From M3007 sp964392655 (GTDB taxonomy: Bacteria > Bacteroidota > Bacteroidia > Chitinophagales > Saprospiraceae), in NCBI GenBank assembly GCA_964392655.1, contig CAYMQY010000001.1:11310-75309 (forward strand): a stretch of 64,000 bases of DNA. Reading direction: 5' to 3'. The number at the start of each line of letters is the position of its first letter. Position 1 is the first letter of the stretch. The position numbers were made by a program, and so were the translations under genes. Positions 1-8,793 of the stretch are shown piece by piece. The notes beneath the pieces are model-generated. The model saw only the letters and a program-made list of their open reading frames with translations. It did no database searches and was not told where the DNA came from.

Positions 1-378
1 CCACAACGAGGGTTCAACTTGTACCGGCTGTGGGTCGGATACCTGCGAGCCGGACAGCAGGGTAGAAGGCAACATACCCAAAAACCAACCTGCCGCAGCC
101 ACGAGCACGGTGGCTCTAATCCATGCCGCCCGCGACAGGTTGGGAATTTTTTCAACTAAAACGCCGGCCTGAAAAGCGCCCACCAGCCAGCCTTCTACGG
201 AGCCGGCGGCGACCATAGCCGCAAGAACCCCGATTTTTTCGGCAATGGTTGTCGGTTCACCAATCCAGTACAGCGTCAGCCCGGCCACCACTCCGGCAGC
301 GCCGATGCCCAAAAACTCCGCTGCACCGCAAGCCAGTACCCACCGGCGGAAGAACAGGCTTTCGGAAGTCCGGGTCAT
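1..378 (-). CDS. Partial small membrane protein, C-terminus off the window
   Basis: The reading frame opens at an ATG at 378 and is still open at base 1, so the C-terminus lies outside the window. About 126 residues are visible. It has two or three hydrophobic, Gly/Ala-rich stretches (for example LGIGAAGVVAGLTLYWIG and VLVAAAGWFLGMLP), so it is probably an inner-membrane protein. Its ATG overlaps the stop codon of the GerW-like gene by four bases (ATGA, 375-378), which suggests translational coupling. I do not recognise the family and assign no function. Confidence 0.6.
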   Translation of the reverse strand, partial: MTRTSESLFFRRWVLACGAAEFLGIGAAGVVAGLTLYWIGEPTTIAEKIGVLAAMVAAGSVEGWLVGAFQAGVLVEKIPNLSRAAWIRATVLVAAAGWFLGMLPSTLLSGSQVSDPQPVQVEPSLW

Positions 379-731
379 ACCGCCGGTTGTTTATCCAGGT
401 ATTTTTCCAGCAGGTCGGGGACGCGTTCAAATGCTGCCGCCAGCCCTTTGCTGTGTTTGGCCGGGATGAAGGAAATATCATCCCCTTTGGTGACCAGGAA
501 TCCAACCGGCTCGATACCCATGCCCGCGCCGGCGCCGCTGCCTTCACCGCGGGCCTGTTTCTCGTCGCCGCCTTCGCCGCCGCCGTAGCCGAAGCCCATA
601 CCGAGCCGGATCACCGGTACGCAGGTAAATTCACCGAGTTTGAACTCTTTTCCGATCACCGTTTCCGTTTTGGCTTCGCCGTGGAGGAACTCCGTTACTT
701 TGGCGAGCACATCATCAAAATTTGCTTTCAT
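375..731 (-). CDS. GerW/YtfJ family protein
   Basis: This 118-residue protein matches the GerW/YtfJ layout. It has a short N-terminal helix (MKANFDDVLAKVTEFLHGEA), a beta-strand core with KTETVIGKEF and VIRLGMGFGYGGGEGG, a flexible Gly-rich loop, and a second core segment, GMGIEPVGFLVTKGDDISFI. In Bacillus the family is linked to spore germination, but it is also found in non-sporulating bacteria, where its role is unknown. It sits between a DUF2953-like gene upstream (28-base gap) and a membrane protein overlapping it by four bases. The family is clear; the function here is not. Confidence 0.8.
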   Translation of the reverse strand: MKANFDDVLAKVTEFLHGEAKTETVIGKEFKLGEFTCVPVIRLGMGFGYGGGEGGDEKQARGEGSGAGAGMGIEPVGFLVTKGDDISFIPAKHSKGLAAAFERVPDLLEKYLDKQPAV

Positions 732-759
732 AATGTTGAAATTGTATTTGTGACCTATT

Positions 760-1290
760 TCAATTTTTAAAAATCAATGTTTTACCTGCGGCCCAAAGGA
801 TACGCCCGAGCCGGTTTTCCACGACCAGATGTACTTCCTGTTTGCCGACAAAATTGACCCCGATCGTACCGTTGATGTGCATACCCAGAATATGCGCCAC
901 GGGATAAGCCCACGCATTGCAGATGAAATTCCCGCTATCCCAAGCGATATGACATTTCCGCACGCGAAATGTCCGGATGATACGCCTTGCCAGTCGAATC
1001 AGTACCCTGGTGGAAATTCGCTTGCCGGAGCGCTGCACATTTTTTTTAGCCGGCGGCGGTTCGGTTTTTGTGCCGGACGAAGAAGCGTTCATTTGTATTT
1101 GCCTGCGCCACCCAAAAACCCGGAGATGCAAAATATCCCACGCATCTGCCGGCGCCCATATCACCTCGAATATACTACCCCAATCCACGCCGACAACTCC
1201 GCGCCGGCTATCAATTTCCAAGCGAAAAACCGCAAAAAGCAGCCACGCTGTCAACCCCAAAAAAACAAGCAAAATGATTCCGAAAACCAT
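760..1290 (-). CDS. DUF2953-like membrane-anchored protein
   Basis: I start the gene at the ATG at 1290 (MVFGIILLVFLGLTAWLLF), which gives 176 residues beginning with a clean transmembrane helix. The open frame extends further upstream, but that stretch looks non-coding. A short beta region follows the helix (FRLEIDSRRGVVGVDWG), then a basic Pro/Lys linker near residues 70-85, then a C-terminal part (GTIGVNFVGKQEVHLVVENR) like the end of DUF2953 proteins. In Firmicutes DUF2953 (YtfI) is the partner of the GerW protein YtfJ, and the same pairing occurs here, which supports the call. The function is unknown. Confidence 0.6.
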   Translation of the reverse strand: MVFGIILLVFLGLTAWLLFAVFRLEIDSRRGVVGVDWGSIFEVIWAPADAWDILHLRVFGWRRQIQMNASSSGTKTEPPPAKKNVQRSGKRISTRVLIRLARRIIRTFRVRKCHIAWDSGNFICNAWAYPVAHILGMHINGTIGVNFVGKQEVHLVVENRLGRILWAAGKTLIFKN

Positions 1291-1528
1291 CTTTCGAGTT
1301 TGAGGCTGCAAAGGTGTTTTCACCCATTGACTTGTGCGTTGACCTACATCAGAAAGCGATATGATTGAAGGGCGCGTTGTTCTTTTCGCCAACACCTGCC
1401 AAACCACGTCATCCGATTTTGCGGCGCCATCTTTTCCGGCAGAAATTTGTTCTGCCTTGAAAAATAGCGGCTTCGGGCAACCCCGATCGGAATGCCCGCG
1501 CCATTCGACCTGACACAACAAACACGTT

Positions 1529-4500
1529 TTGATGATGAAACTTCGGCTTTTGTTTCTCACCCTGCTCGGCGCCGCAGCGCTGTCCGCACAAAGTTCTTTC
1601 CAAATTCGGCATACACTCAACTGGGCCGCAGAACCCTACCGGCATACCCTGTCGAACGGCGATGTGGTGGAGCAGTGGCGTTTCGACAACTGCGACTTCA
1701 CCGACGAAGCGCCTGCGCTGCCGATGTTCACGGAACGTTTCCCCTTGCAGGGTCGTGCCCGGCTGACGGTGGAAGTGACTGCCGCGACCTACGAGCCTTT
1801 CGCACTGAAAAACGCACCCGATGCGGCCGTCATCGGCGATGACCTCGATATTCAGGCTGTCGTGGAACAGGAGCGGAATCAGTTTTTCGGACGGGTCAAA
1901 TTTTATCCCGTTCGCCGCTCGGGCAGCGGATACGAACGCGTCACGGAGTTTACGCTCACAGTACGCATCTCGGCCCCCGAACCGGTACCGGCCAAACCGC
2001 GCGGCGGGCCGAACACCTTCACCTCGGTGCTGAGCGACGGCACGGTGTATAAATTCGGTGTGAGCCAAAGCGGTGTGTACCGCCTCGATTTCGGCTTTCT
2101 GAAAAACACCCTCGGCATTGCCAACCTCGAAAGTATTGACCCGCGCCAGATTCGCCTGTACGGCAATGGCGGCGCCATGCTGTCCGAACGCACCGACGAT
2201 ACCCGTGCCGACGACCTGCTGGAAAACGCCATTTTCGTATCGGGTGAAGCCGACGGAAAATTTGACAACGGCGACTACATCCTGTTTTATGCCACCGGGC
2301 CGGCGCCCTGGACGTACCGGCCAAGCACTACGGACCCGGAACTGACCATTCAGCAGCACCTGTACGACCAGTATGCGTATTATTTCATAAAAATCGGCGG
2401 CGGGCAAGGTATTCGCGTGCAGGAGCAGGCAAGTGTGCCGGCCGGCTACATCACCGAGGAGTTTGACGACGTACGTCGTCTGGAAGATGAGAAAGTGAAC
2501 CTGCTCAACCTGTTCAGTTCGGCGCAAGGCTCGGGCAAGCGCTGGTTTGGCGACTACTTTTTCCAAACCCGCGAACGCAGTTACACCTTCAATTTTCCCA
2601 ACCTCGTGCCCGGGTCTTCCGCGCGTTTGCGCAGCGAATTCGCCGGACGGGCCGGAACCAACACGACGGTGCAACTTGTAGCCGGAGGGTCGCAGTTTAA
2701 CCAAAACGTTTTCGGTGTACCGGTGAGCAACAACGAGGCCGACTTTGCTTCCAATGCCCTGATTCGCGGCACGTTTCAGCCTGCTGGCGATAACGTGGAA
2801 GTAGTGGTGCGGTACCTGCAAGCAGCCATCACCAGCGAGGGCTGGCTCGACTACATCGAACTGAATGCCCGGCGCCGGCTGCTGATGACCGGAGCGTCCA
2901 TGGAATTTCGCGATCTGCAAACCCTCGCGCAACCGGCATCCACGTTCCGCATCGGCGGAGTTACCGGAGGCCCCCTTCTAGTGTGGGACATCACCGACCG
3001 GCAGGTACCCAAACGCCAGGCAACGACGGCGACGGGCAACACGGTGGAATTCGGCGCCGCTACCCAGGGCGTGTTGCGCAATTTCGTCGCCTTTTATGAC
3101 AATGCCGCCTTGCCGAAACCGGAAAAAACCGTCGGAAAAATTGACAACCAGAACATCCACGGCCTCGATAACCTGCACATGGCCATCGTATACCACCCTG
3201 ACCTGGAAGCAGCCGCCAAACAATTGGCCGAACACCGCCGTACATACAGCGGCCTTGATGTGGCAACCGTCCGGATAGACCAACTGTACAACGAGTTTTC
3301 TTCCGGCATGAAAGACCCGACGGCTATCCGCGATTTCGCCCGGATGCTGCTGGATCGCGCCCCCGGCAAGTTCGACTACCTGCTGCTCTTCGGCGACGGC
3401 TCCTTCGATCCCAAAAACAACACTGCCGGCGACGACAACCTCGACCTGATACCGGTTTTTGAAACCTACCAGTCGTTCAACCCGATCTACTCGTTTCCTT
3501 CCGACGACTACTTTGCCCTGCTCAGCGACGGCGAGGGTGGCAGTCTGGTCGGCTCGTTAGACATTGCTGTGGGGCGTGTCACACCCCGCAATGCGACTGA
3601 AGCGCAGGCTATTGTGAAAAAAATAATGGACTACGACAACAATCCGGAGACACTCGGCGACTGGCGTCTGCGCCTGCTGTATTTCGCCGACGACGAGGAC
3701 TGGAATGCGCACATCAACCAGGCGGAGGACTCCTTGGCCTGGGCGGCGGCGAACACCGAAAAGTGGTTCAATCTCGAAAAAGTGTACTTCGACGCCTACC
3801 AGCAAGTGGCGACATCCAGTGAAAAGCGCATCCCCGACGCCAAGGCGGCCATCAACGCCAATATTTTCAAAGGTGGCCTGATTGCCCAGTACATCGGCCA
3901 CGGCGGCCCGCGCGGCTGGGCGCAGGAACGGGTGATTGACAACAATGACATTGCCGGCTGGGAAAATGCCAACCGCTATCCGCTGATTATCACGGCGACC
4001 TGCTCGTTTGGCGGTTACGACGACTACGGCACCCTCACCGGCGGCGAGCAGGCACTGCTCAAGGTCAATTCCGGTGCCGTGGCGTTGTTCACCACCGTGC
4101 GTGCCGTGTTCATTGACGGCAACAACAAACTGACCGACGCTGTGCAGCGGGTCATCTTCCAGCGCCTGCCGAACGGAAAATACCGCACCATCGGCGACAT
4201 CCTGAAAGACGCCAAAAACACCCTCAGCAGCGGCAACGAAAACAACGGCCGCCGTTTCACCCTGCTCGGCGACCCGGCCATGTTCCTCGCCCTGCCGGAA
4301 CACCGCGTCCGTACCACAGGCATCAACGGCAAGGCGTTTAATCCTGCACAACCCGATACCATTCGCGCGCTCATGCCTGTGGAACTGGAGGGTGAACTGA
4401 CGGACCTCAACGGGAATTTTCTTCCGGATTTCAACGGACGCGTGTTTGTCACCCTGTTTGACAAAAAACAAACCCTGTACACCCTTGGGCAGGACGAACG

Positions 4501-5398
4501 CAGCCAGGTGCGGCCTTTCACGGCCCAGCGCAGCATCCTCTTCAAAGGGAGCGCTACGGTGACCAACGGGCGGTTCAAAATCAATTTTGTGGTGCCCAAG
4601 GACATCAACTATTCCTTCGGATTCGGCAAGCTCAGTTACTACGCCGAAGATGGCACCCCGCTCGATGCTGCCGGCGCCGACACGGAAGTGGTCATCGGTG
4701 GCACAGCCAATACGATCAAGGATGAAAATCCGCCCCTTGTGCAGATATTTCTCAACACCGACGCCTTCGCTTTTGGCGGCATCACAGACAAGAATCCGAC
4801 CATTTTAGTGAAATGCTCCGACGACTACGGCATGAACGTGACTGGCGCCGGCCTGGGACACGACCTGACCGTGGTGCTCGACGGCAATGTGCTGGAGACA
4901 ATCGTGCTGAACGATTTTTACGAAAGCGCTCAGGACGACGCCCGGCGCGGACAGGCGCTGTACCCCTTGCGCAGCCTCGCTCCCGGCAGGCATACCCTGC
5001 TGGCCAAAGGCTGGGATATCGCCAACAATTCCGGCGAGGGCTACACCGAGTTTGTAGTGGCCGAGGACGGCAAAGCAGCGCTGGCGCACGTCCTGAATTA
5101 CCCCAATCCGTTCACGACAAATACCAATTTTCAGTTTGAACACAACCTTGCGGGACAGGTGCTGGATGTGCAGGTCAGCATTTTTTCCGTGTCGGGCAAA
5201 TTAGTCAAGACCATCCTGCACACGGCTCCTGCCGACGGCTTCCGCGTGACCGACATTTCCTGGAACGGTCGCGACGAGTACGGCGATGTGCTGGCGCGCG
5301 GAGTGTACCTGTACCGCATCAAAGTGCGCGGCACCGATGTAAGCGGGGGGACGGCTACTGCCGAGAGTGCGTTTGAAAAATTGGTTATTCTGAAATAA
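1529..5398 (+). CDS. porU: Type IX secretion system sortase PorU (peptidase family C25)
   Basis: PorU removes the C-terminal sorting signal of T9SS cargo at the cell surface and attaches the cargo to lipopolysaccharide. The 1289-residue protein opens with a signal peptide (residues 1-21, ending ALSAQ; the start could be any of three successive ATGs). A long beta-rich N-terminal region follows. A gingipain-type C25 domain occupies roughly residues 540-960, with the catalytic His in QYIGHGGPRGW (about residue 791) and Cys in ITATCSFGGYD (about residue 825). The C-terminus is a FlgD/T9SS-like Ig fold (LNYPNPFTTNTNFQFEHN, ARGVYLYRIKV), as usual for PorU. It is divergent from the DUF2953-like gene. 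PorV, often the neighbour, is not seen. Confidence 0.93.
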   Translation: MMMKLRLLFLTLLGAAALSAQSSFQIRHTLNWAAEPYRHTLSNGDVVEQWRFDNCDFTDEAPALPMFTERFPLQGRARLTVEVTAATYEPFALKNAPDAAVIGDDLDIQAVVEQERNQFFGRVKFYPVRRSGSGYERVTEFTLTVRISAPEPVPAKPRGGPNTFTSVLSDGTVYKFGVSQSGVYRLDFGFLKNTLGIANLESIDPRQIRLYGNGGAMLSERTDDTRADDLLENAIFVSGEADGKFDNGDYILFYATGPAPWTYRPSTTDPELTIQQHLYDQYAYYFIKIGGGQGIRVQEQASVPAGYITEEFDDVRRLEDEKVNLLNLFSSAQGSGKRWFGDYFFQTRERSYTFNFPNLVPGSSARLRSEFAGRAGTNTTVQLVAGGSQFNQNVFGVPVSNNEADFASNALIRGTFQPAGDNVEVVVRYLQAAITSEGWLDYIELNARRRLLMTGASMEFRDLQTLAQPASTFRIGGVTGGPLLVWDITDRQVPKRQATTATGNTVEFGAATQGVLRNFVAFYDNAALPKPEKTVGKIDNQNIHGLDNLHMAIVYHPDLEAAAKQLAEHRRTYSGLDVATVRIDQLYNEFSSGMKDPTAIRDFARMLLDRAPGKFDYLLLFGDGSFDPKNNTAGDDNLDLIPVFETYQSFNPIYSFPSDDYFALLSDGEGGSLVGSLDIAVGRVTPRNATEAQAIVKKIMDYDNNPETLGDWRLRLLYFADDEDWNAHINQAEDSLAWAAANTEKWFNLEKVYFDAYQQVATSSEKRIPDAKAAINANIFKGGLIAQYIGHGGPRGWAQERVIDNNDIAGWENANRYPLIITATCSFGGYDDYGTLTGGEQALLKVNSGAVALFTTVRAVFIDGNNKLTDAVQRVIFQRLPNGKYRTIGDILKDAKNTLSSGNENNGRRFTLLGDPAMFLALPEHRVRTTGINGKAFNPAQPDTIRALMPVELEGELTDLNGNFLPDFNGRVFVTLFDKKQTLYTLGQDERSQVRPFTAQRSILFKGSATVTNGRFKINFVVPKDINYSFGFGKLSYYAEDGTPLDAAGADTEVVIGGTANTIKDENPPLVQIFLNTDAFAFGGITDKNPTILVKCSDDYGMNVTGAGLGHDLTVVLDGNVLETIVLNDFYESAQDDARRGQALYPLRSLAPGRHTLLAKGWDIANNSGEGYTEFVVAEDGKAALAHVLNYPNPFTTNTNFQFEHNLAGQVLDVQVSIFSVSGKLVKTILHTAPADGFRVTDISWNGRDEYGDVLARGVYLYRIKVRGTDVSGGTATAESAFEKLVILK

Positions 5399-5434
5399 AA
5401 CATGCAGCATTTCCTCACAGCCTTTTGTTTGGTG

Positions 5435-5475
5435 TTTCTCTGTGAAATACCTCAGTGCTCTCTGTGTTAAAAAAA
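5435..5475. repeat. Possible dispersed intergenic repeat
   Basis: The stretch TTTCTCTGTGAAATACCTCA followed by GTGCTCTCTGTGTTAAAA lies in the 277-base gap after porU. It has the internally repetitive CTCTGTG-type form I associate with dispersed intergenic repeats in Bacteroidota genomes. Only one copy is in this window, so repeat status is an inference. Nothing else was seen in the gap. Confidence 0.25.
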
Positions 5476-5675
5476 TGCTACGGATGGATTGAAACAGTTT
5501 TTTGCACAGCCCCTCTGACATGAGCCACATTCTGCATTTTCAATTTTAGAGGCACTCAATTCCGGGATTCGGCGCCACGCGATTGATTAACCAAACGTTA
5601 AGCCCCGGCCCAAAATACTGCCTCGCAAAATCGGTTTATACACCCGCACTTTTTTACACGTTCAGCAAAAATTTC

Positions 5676-6395
5676 ATGAAAAACATTACCCGCATTTTTT
5701 CTGTATTACTTGTCCCCTTTCTTTTCAGCGGCTGCGACACCCTGGAGCAAATTGCCAAAGAGGCTATGAATGAGCCTTCCATCACCGAAATCGGTCAGGG
5801 CCTCAAGGATGCTCTGGGCAAGGGCGTTACCAAGGGCGTGAACACCCTGTCGGCGCAGGACGGTTACTTTAAAAGCGCCTATAAAATTCTGTTGCCGGCA
5901 GAGGCCCGCACCGTGACCGGCAAACTCAAAGCCGTGCCCGGTTTTACCAACATCGAAAATGAACTGCTCGAAAAAATCAACCGCGGCGCCGAAGATGCGG
6001 CCAAAGAAGCCGGGCCGATTTTTATGTCGGCCATAAAAGGCATGACGTTTCAGGACGCCACCAACATCCTTATGGGCGCCGACAACGCCGCTACGGCATA
6101 CCTGAATCGAACGACTTACCAGCAGTTGTACGCCAGTTTCAAACCCAAAATCGGGAATTCTCTGGACAAAATCGGGGCGAACAGCCTGTGGAAAAGCGCC
6201 GCCGACGCCTACAACAAAATCCCCTTGGTGACCAAGGTCAACGCCGATCTTGGCGACTATGTAACTACCGAAGCGCTCAAAGGGCTGTTTGCCAAAGTGG
6301 AAGAAGAGGAGAAAAATATCCGCCGGAATGCGACTTCCCGTACGTCGGCGCTTTTGAAAAAAGTATTTGCCAAGCAGGATGCCAACCGGAAGTAG
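5676..6395 (+). CDS. DUF4197 lipoprotein, first tandem copy
   Basis: I chose the ATG at 5676 because it begins a lipoprotein signal (MKNITRIFSVLLVPFLFSGC, acylated Cys at 20); upstream in-frame sequence is not signal-like. The 239-residue product is a helical DUF4197 protein, with the family features ALGKGVTKGVNTLSAQDGYF, LPAEARTVTGKLKAVPGF, and LMGADNAATAYLNRTTYQQL with FKPKI. It is expected on the periplasmic face of a membrane. The next gene is a close paralogue, so the pair arose by tandem duplication. The molecular function of DUF4197 is unknown. Confidence 0.85.
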   Translation: MKNITRIFSVLLVPFLFSGCDTLEQIAKEAMNEPSITEIGQGLKDALGKGVTKGVNTLSAQDGYFKSAYKILLPAEARTVTGKLKAVPGFTNIENELLEKINRGAEDAAKEAGPIFMSAIKGMTFQDATNILMGADNAATAYLNRTTYQQLYASFKPKIGNSLDKIGANSLWKSAADAYNKIPLVTKVNADLGDYVTTEALKGLFAKVEEEEKNIRRNATSRTSALLKKVFAKQDANRK

Positions 6396-6477
6396 GCTGT
6401 TGGCTATTGGCTGTTGGCTTCGGAAGAACCGTTTGCTATAGCACTCATCGTTCATCACCCATCACTAAAAATATACT

Positions 6478-7212
6478 ATGAAAAAGATCGTACTGACACT
6501 GTTTGTGGTCACCTTCGGGTTGTCCGCAGCATCTGCCCAATTGTTGAAAGACCTGCAAAAAGGCGCCAAAGACCTGCTCGGCGGGGGCGAACTCAGCAGC
6601 GCCGAAGTCGGCAAGGGCCTCAAGGAAGCCCTGTCGAAAGGGGTGGAAAAGGGCGTAAATGACCTGTCGGCCACCGACGGTTACTTCAAAAGCATGTACA
6701 AAATTCTGCTGCCCGAAGAGGCGCAGAAAGTGACCACACGGCTCAAAGCGGTGCCCGGATTTTCCAACGTAGAGGCCGATTTGATTGAAAAAATGAACCG
6801 CGGCGCGGAAAAAGCAGCCAAGGAAGCCGCGCCGATTTTTGCCAGCGCCATTACCAGCATGACTATTCAGGATGCGATGGATATCCTGATGGGCGCCGAC
6901 AACTCAGCCACCACCTACCTGCGCAAATCCACGTTCCAGCAGTTGTACGACAAGTTTAATCCGGTGATCGTGAAGGCCCTCGACGAGATTGGCGCCAACG
7001 AACTGTGGCGCAGTGCTGCCACGGCGTACAACAACCTACCCTTGGTTACGCGCGTCAACACCGATCTGGATGACCACGTGACCACCAAGGCTCTTGACGG
7101 CCTTTTCGGTAAGATTCAAGAAGAGGAAAAAACCATCCGCCGGAATCCGGCGCTGCGCACGTCCGAACTGTTGAAAAAAGTGTTCGCCAAGCAGGATAGC
7201 AACCGGAAATAA
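6478..7212 (+). CDS. DUF4197 periplasmic protein, second tandem copy
   Basis: This 244-residue paralogue of the preceding gene matches it over almost its whole length (LSKGVEKGVNDLSATDGYF, LMGADNSATTYLRKSTFQQL, and the C-terminal ELLKKVFAKQD). It differs in localisation signal: it begins with a cleavable signal peptide ending in AASAQ and has no lipobox Cys. One copy should therefore be membrane-anchored and the other soluble in the periplasm. The gap between the pair (6396-6477) contains simple repeats (GGCTGTTGGC, CATCACCCATCAC) and probably its own leader. Function unknown. Confidence 0.85.
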   Translation: MKKIVLTLFVVTFGLSAASAQLLKDLQKGAKDLLGGGELSSAEVGKGLKEALSKGVEKGVNDLSATDGYFKSMYKILLPEEAQKVTTRLKAVPGFSNVEADLIEKMNRGAEKAAKEAAPIFASAITSMTIQDAMDILMGADNSATTYLRKSTFQQLYDKFNPVIVKALDEIGANELWRSAATAYNNLPLVTRVNTDLDDHVTTKALDGLFGKIQEEEKTIRRNPALRTSELLKKVFAKQDSNRK

Positions 7213-7276
7213 GTTGCGCATGTATTGCCAGCAGCGCTGATACGCCGGAATTTTGTAGCAGTGCCTGTGCTCAAAA

Positions 7277-7347
7277 GGCAACTGCCGGGGCCAAAATCAA
7301 GAAGTAGTCTGCTTTTTACAGCCTGCTTTGATGCCCCGGCAGTTGCC
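7277..7347. repeat. Intergenic inverted repeat with 15-bp arms
   Basis: GGCAACTGCCGGGGC (7277-7291) pairs perfectly with GCCCCGGCAGTTGCC (7333-7347), leaving a 41-base loop. The loop contains GCTTTTT, but no T-run follows the stem directly, so this is not a textbook terminator. It lies between the second DUF4197 gene and folE. It could stabilise or end the upstream transcript or be a REP/MITE-like repeat. Confidence 0.6.
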
Positions 7348-7487
7348 AAATCCGGGGAGACGCCCACTTTGTTTATCTTTTTACGAACTAATACTCAAAT
7401 AGGCTAAACAATACGCACTGCACTACGTTGAAAGGCTGATTTATTTTGAAAGATTTTGCTTTTCACGCGTTCAACTTACCATTCACT

Positions 7488-8183
7488 ATGTTCGATTTTG
7501 CGCCTAACGGCCATGCTGTGTCTTACCCGGAACTTGACGATGAACTTGACATGCACATGTCCGATTCCAAAGATGTTCCTATGCACTCCCGGGCATTCGA
7601 TCTGACCGACTCGGAGAAGGTAGCGCTCATTTCGGATCGCTTTGCAGAGATCATGGAAATTCTGGGGCTTGACCTGACCGACGACAGCCTGCGGGGCACA
7701 CCCAAGCGCGTGGCCAAGATGTATGTGCAAGAGATTTTTCGGGGTTTGAACCCGGCCAACAAACCAGAGGCCACCGTTTTTGAAAACAAATACCGGTATC
7801 GCCGCCTCGTCATTGAGCGAAACATACCCCTTCAAAGCACTTGCGAGCACCACTTTCAACCGATTCTTGGCGTGGCGCATGTTGCATACATCCCGACCGA
7901 CAAGGTGGTCGGGTTGTCCAAGTTAAACCGCATTGTGGAATATTACGCGCGTCGGCCACAGGTCCAGGAACGGCTTACAGTTCAAATTGCCGACGAACTG
8001 AAGCGCACGCTCCATACCGACGACGTGGCAGTATACATTGATGCCAGCCACCTTTGCGTGCAGGCCCGTGGAGTGGAGCACCACGGCGCCAGCACCATCA
8101 CGGCCGAGTATTCGGGGCGCTTCCTTAATGAGGAAACCAAACGGGAGTTCCTGCTTGCCGTGCATTCTAAAATGCCGAATTGA
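7488..8183 (+). CDS. folE: GTP cyclohydrolase I
   Basis: FolE converts GTP to 7,8-dihydroneopterin triphosphate, the first step of tetrahydrofolate and pterin synthesis. The ATG at 7488 gives 231 residues; an upstream in-frame TTG at 7446 would add 14 residues without homology. The catalytic region shows zinc-ligand segments QSTCEHHFQP and ASHLCVQARGVEH, the motif GVAHVAYIPTDKVVGLSKLN, and YYARRPQVQERLT. The first ~35 residues form a variable acidic extension. A sequence close to the -7 element (TATCTTTT) lies about 110 bases upstream at 7374. The gene stands alone. Confidence 0.95.
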   Translation: MFDFAPNGHAVSYPELDDELDMHMSDSKDVPMHSRAFDLTDSEKVALISDRFAEIMEILGLDLTDDSLRGTPKRVAKMYVQEIFRGLNPANKPEATVFENKYRYRRLVIERNIPLQSTCEHHFQPILGVAHVAYIPTDKVVGLSKLNRIVEYYARRPQVQERLTVQIADELKRTLHTDDVAVYIDASHLCVQARGVEHHGASTITAEYSGRFLNEETKREFLLAVHSKMPN

Positions 8184-8257
8184 GTATCGGGTACCCCCTG
8201 TTTATTTGTTGTCTTTTTTGAAGCAACACTTTGGTTTTCATTCCATTGAATACACAT

Positions 8258-8525
8258 TAAATTTTTTTCAATTTGTCCTGTTGGGTTGCATACCGGCTTG
8301 GGACAGGTGATCTTGTTGCCGTTTTTCAAGCTACTGCCAGCGAACAATACGGAACCATGAAGCCGGTGTAACTCCAAGATCGCGTTGTCTCCGACCGCAG
8401 GCTACACCTGTGTACCTGCCGGTTGGGGGCGGCGGCGAAAAAGAACAAACAGCAGGAAACCCCTTCGCCGGCCCCACCGGTAATTTTGGCTGCCCGCCGA
8501 GGACTCGTCCCGGCGGGCTTTTTTT
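8258..8525 (+). ncRNA. Candidate structured RNA after folE, ending in an intrinsic terminator
   Basis: The 610-base gap 8184-8793 has no convincing open reading frame but dense base-pairing potential. CCTGT pairs with ACAGG near 8276-8306, GATCTTG pairs with CAAGATC (about 8310 and 8373), GGTGTA pairs with TACACC (about 8364 and 8403), and CCGGTTGGGG pairs with CCCCACCGG in a long GC-rich hairpin near 8420-8481. A strong terminator closes the series. A near-consensus -7 element (TAAATTTT, 8258-8265) could start transcription about 8270. I excluded tmRNA, RNase P and SRP signatures by eye. It might be 6S RNA or a new RNA. Ends are approximate. Confidence 0.35.
8492..8525 (+). terminator. Strong Rho-independent terminator
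   Basis: GCCCGCCG (8492-8499) pairs with CGGCGGGC (8511-8518) across an 11-base loop and is followed directly by seven T (8519-8525). It lies more than 300 bases past folE, so it more plausibly ends a separate transcript than the folE mRNA. Confidence 0.85.
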
Positions 8526-8793
8526 ATGGCTTGTAGTGCAATTACATGTCCTTTCCGAGGGTAAAATTTAAAAAAACAAGGCATTAAAAAATTGATTTTC
8601 AGAAACTTGAGAATGTATTAAATTTCTTTCAATGTATCAAAAAACTTGTTTGGCTGAATCGGGAGCCTGCAAATTGGCTGAATAAATTGCAGCGCCGCAA
8701 CCAACCAACCGCATGGGTACTTCCGGTATTTATCCCTGAAATGGCCGGGCAAAAGAAGCAGAGTAGGGGGTCACATTATTAAATTGTAACAAC

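Noticed and set aside
1409..2932. A 507-residue open frame antisense to porU
   Set aside because: It is a high-GC shadow of the porU frame, without recognisable domains or start signals. The same holds for 3557-4471.
8258..8525. tmRNA, RNase P RNA, SRP RNA or cobalamin riboswitch in the folE gap
   Set aside because: I could not find the alanine-tRNA-like ends, the GAGGAAAGTCCGG motif, the SRP loop or the cobalamin box, so I left the RNA unnamed.
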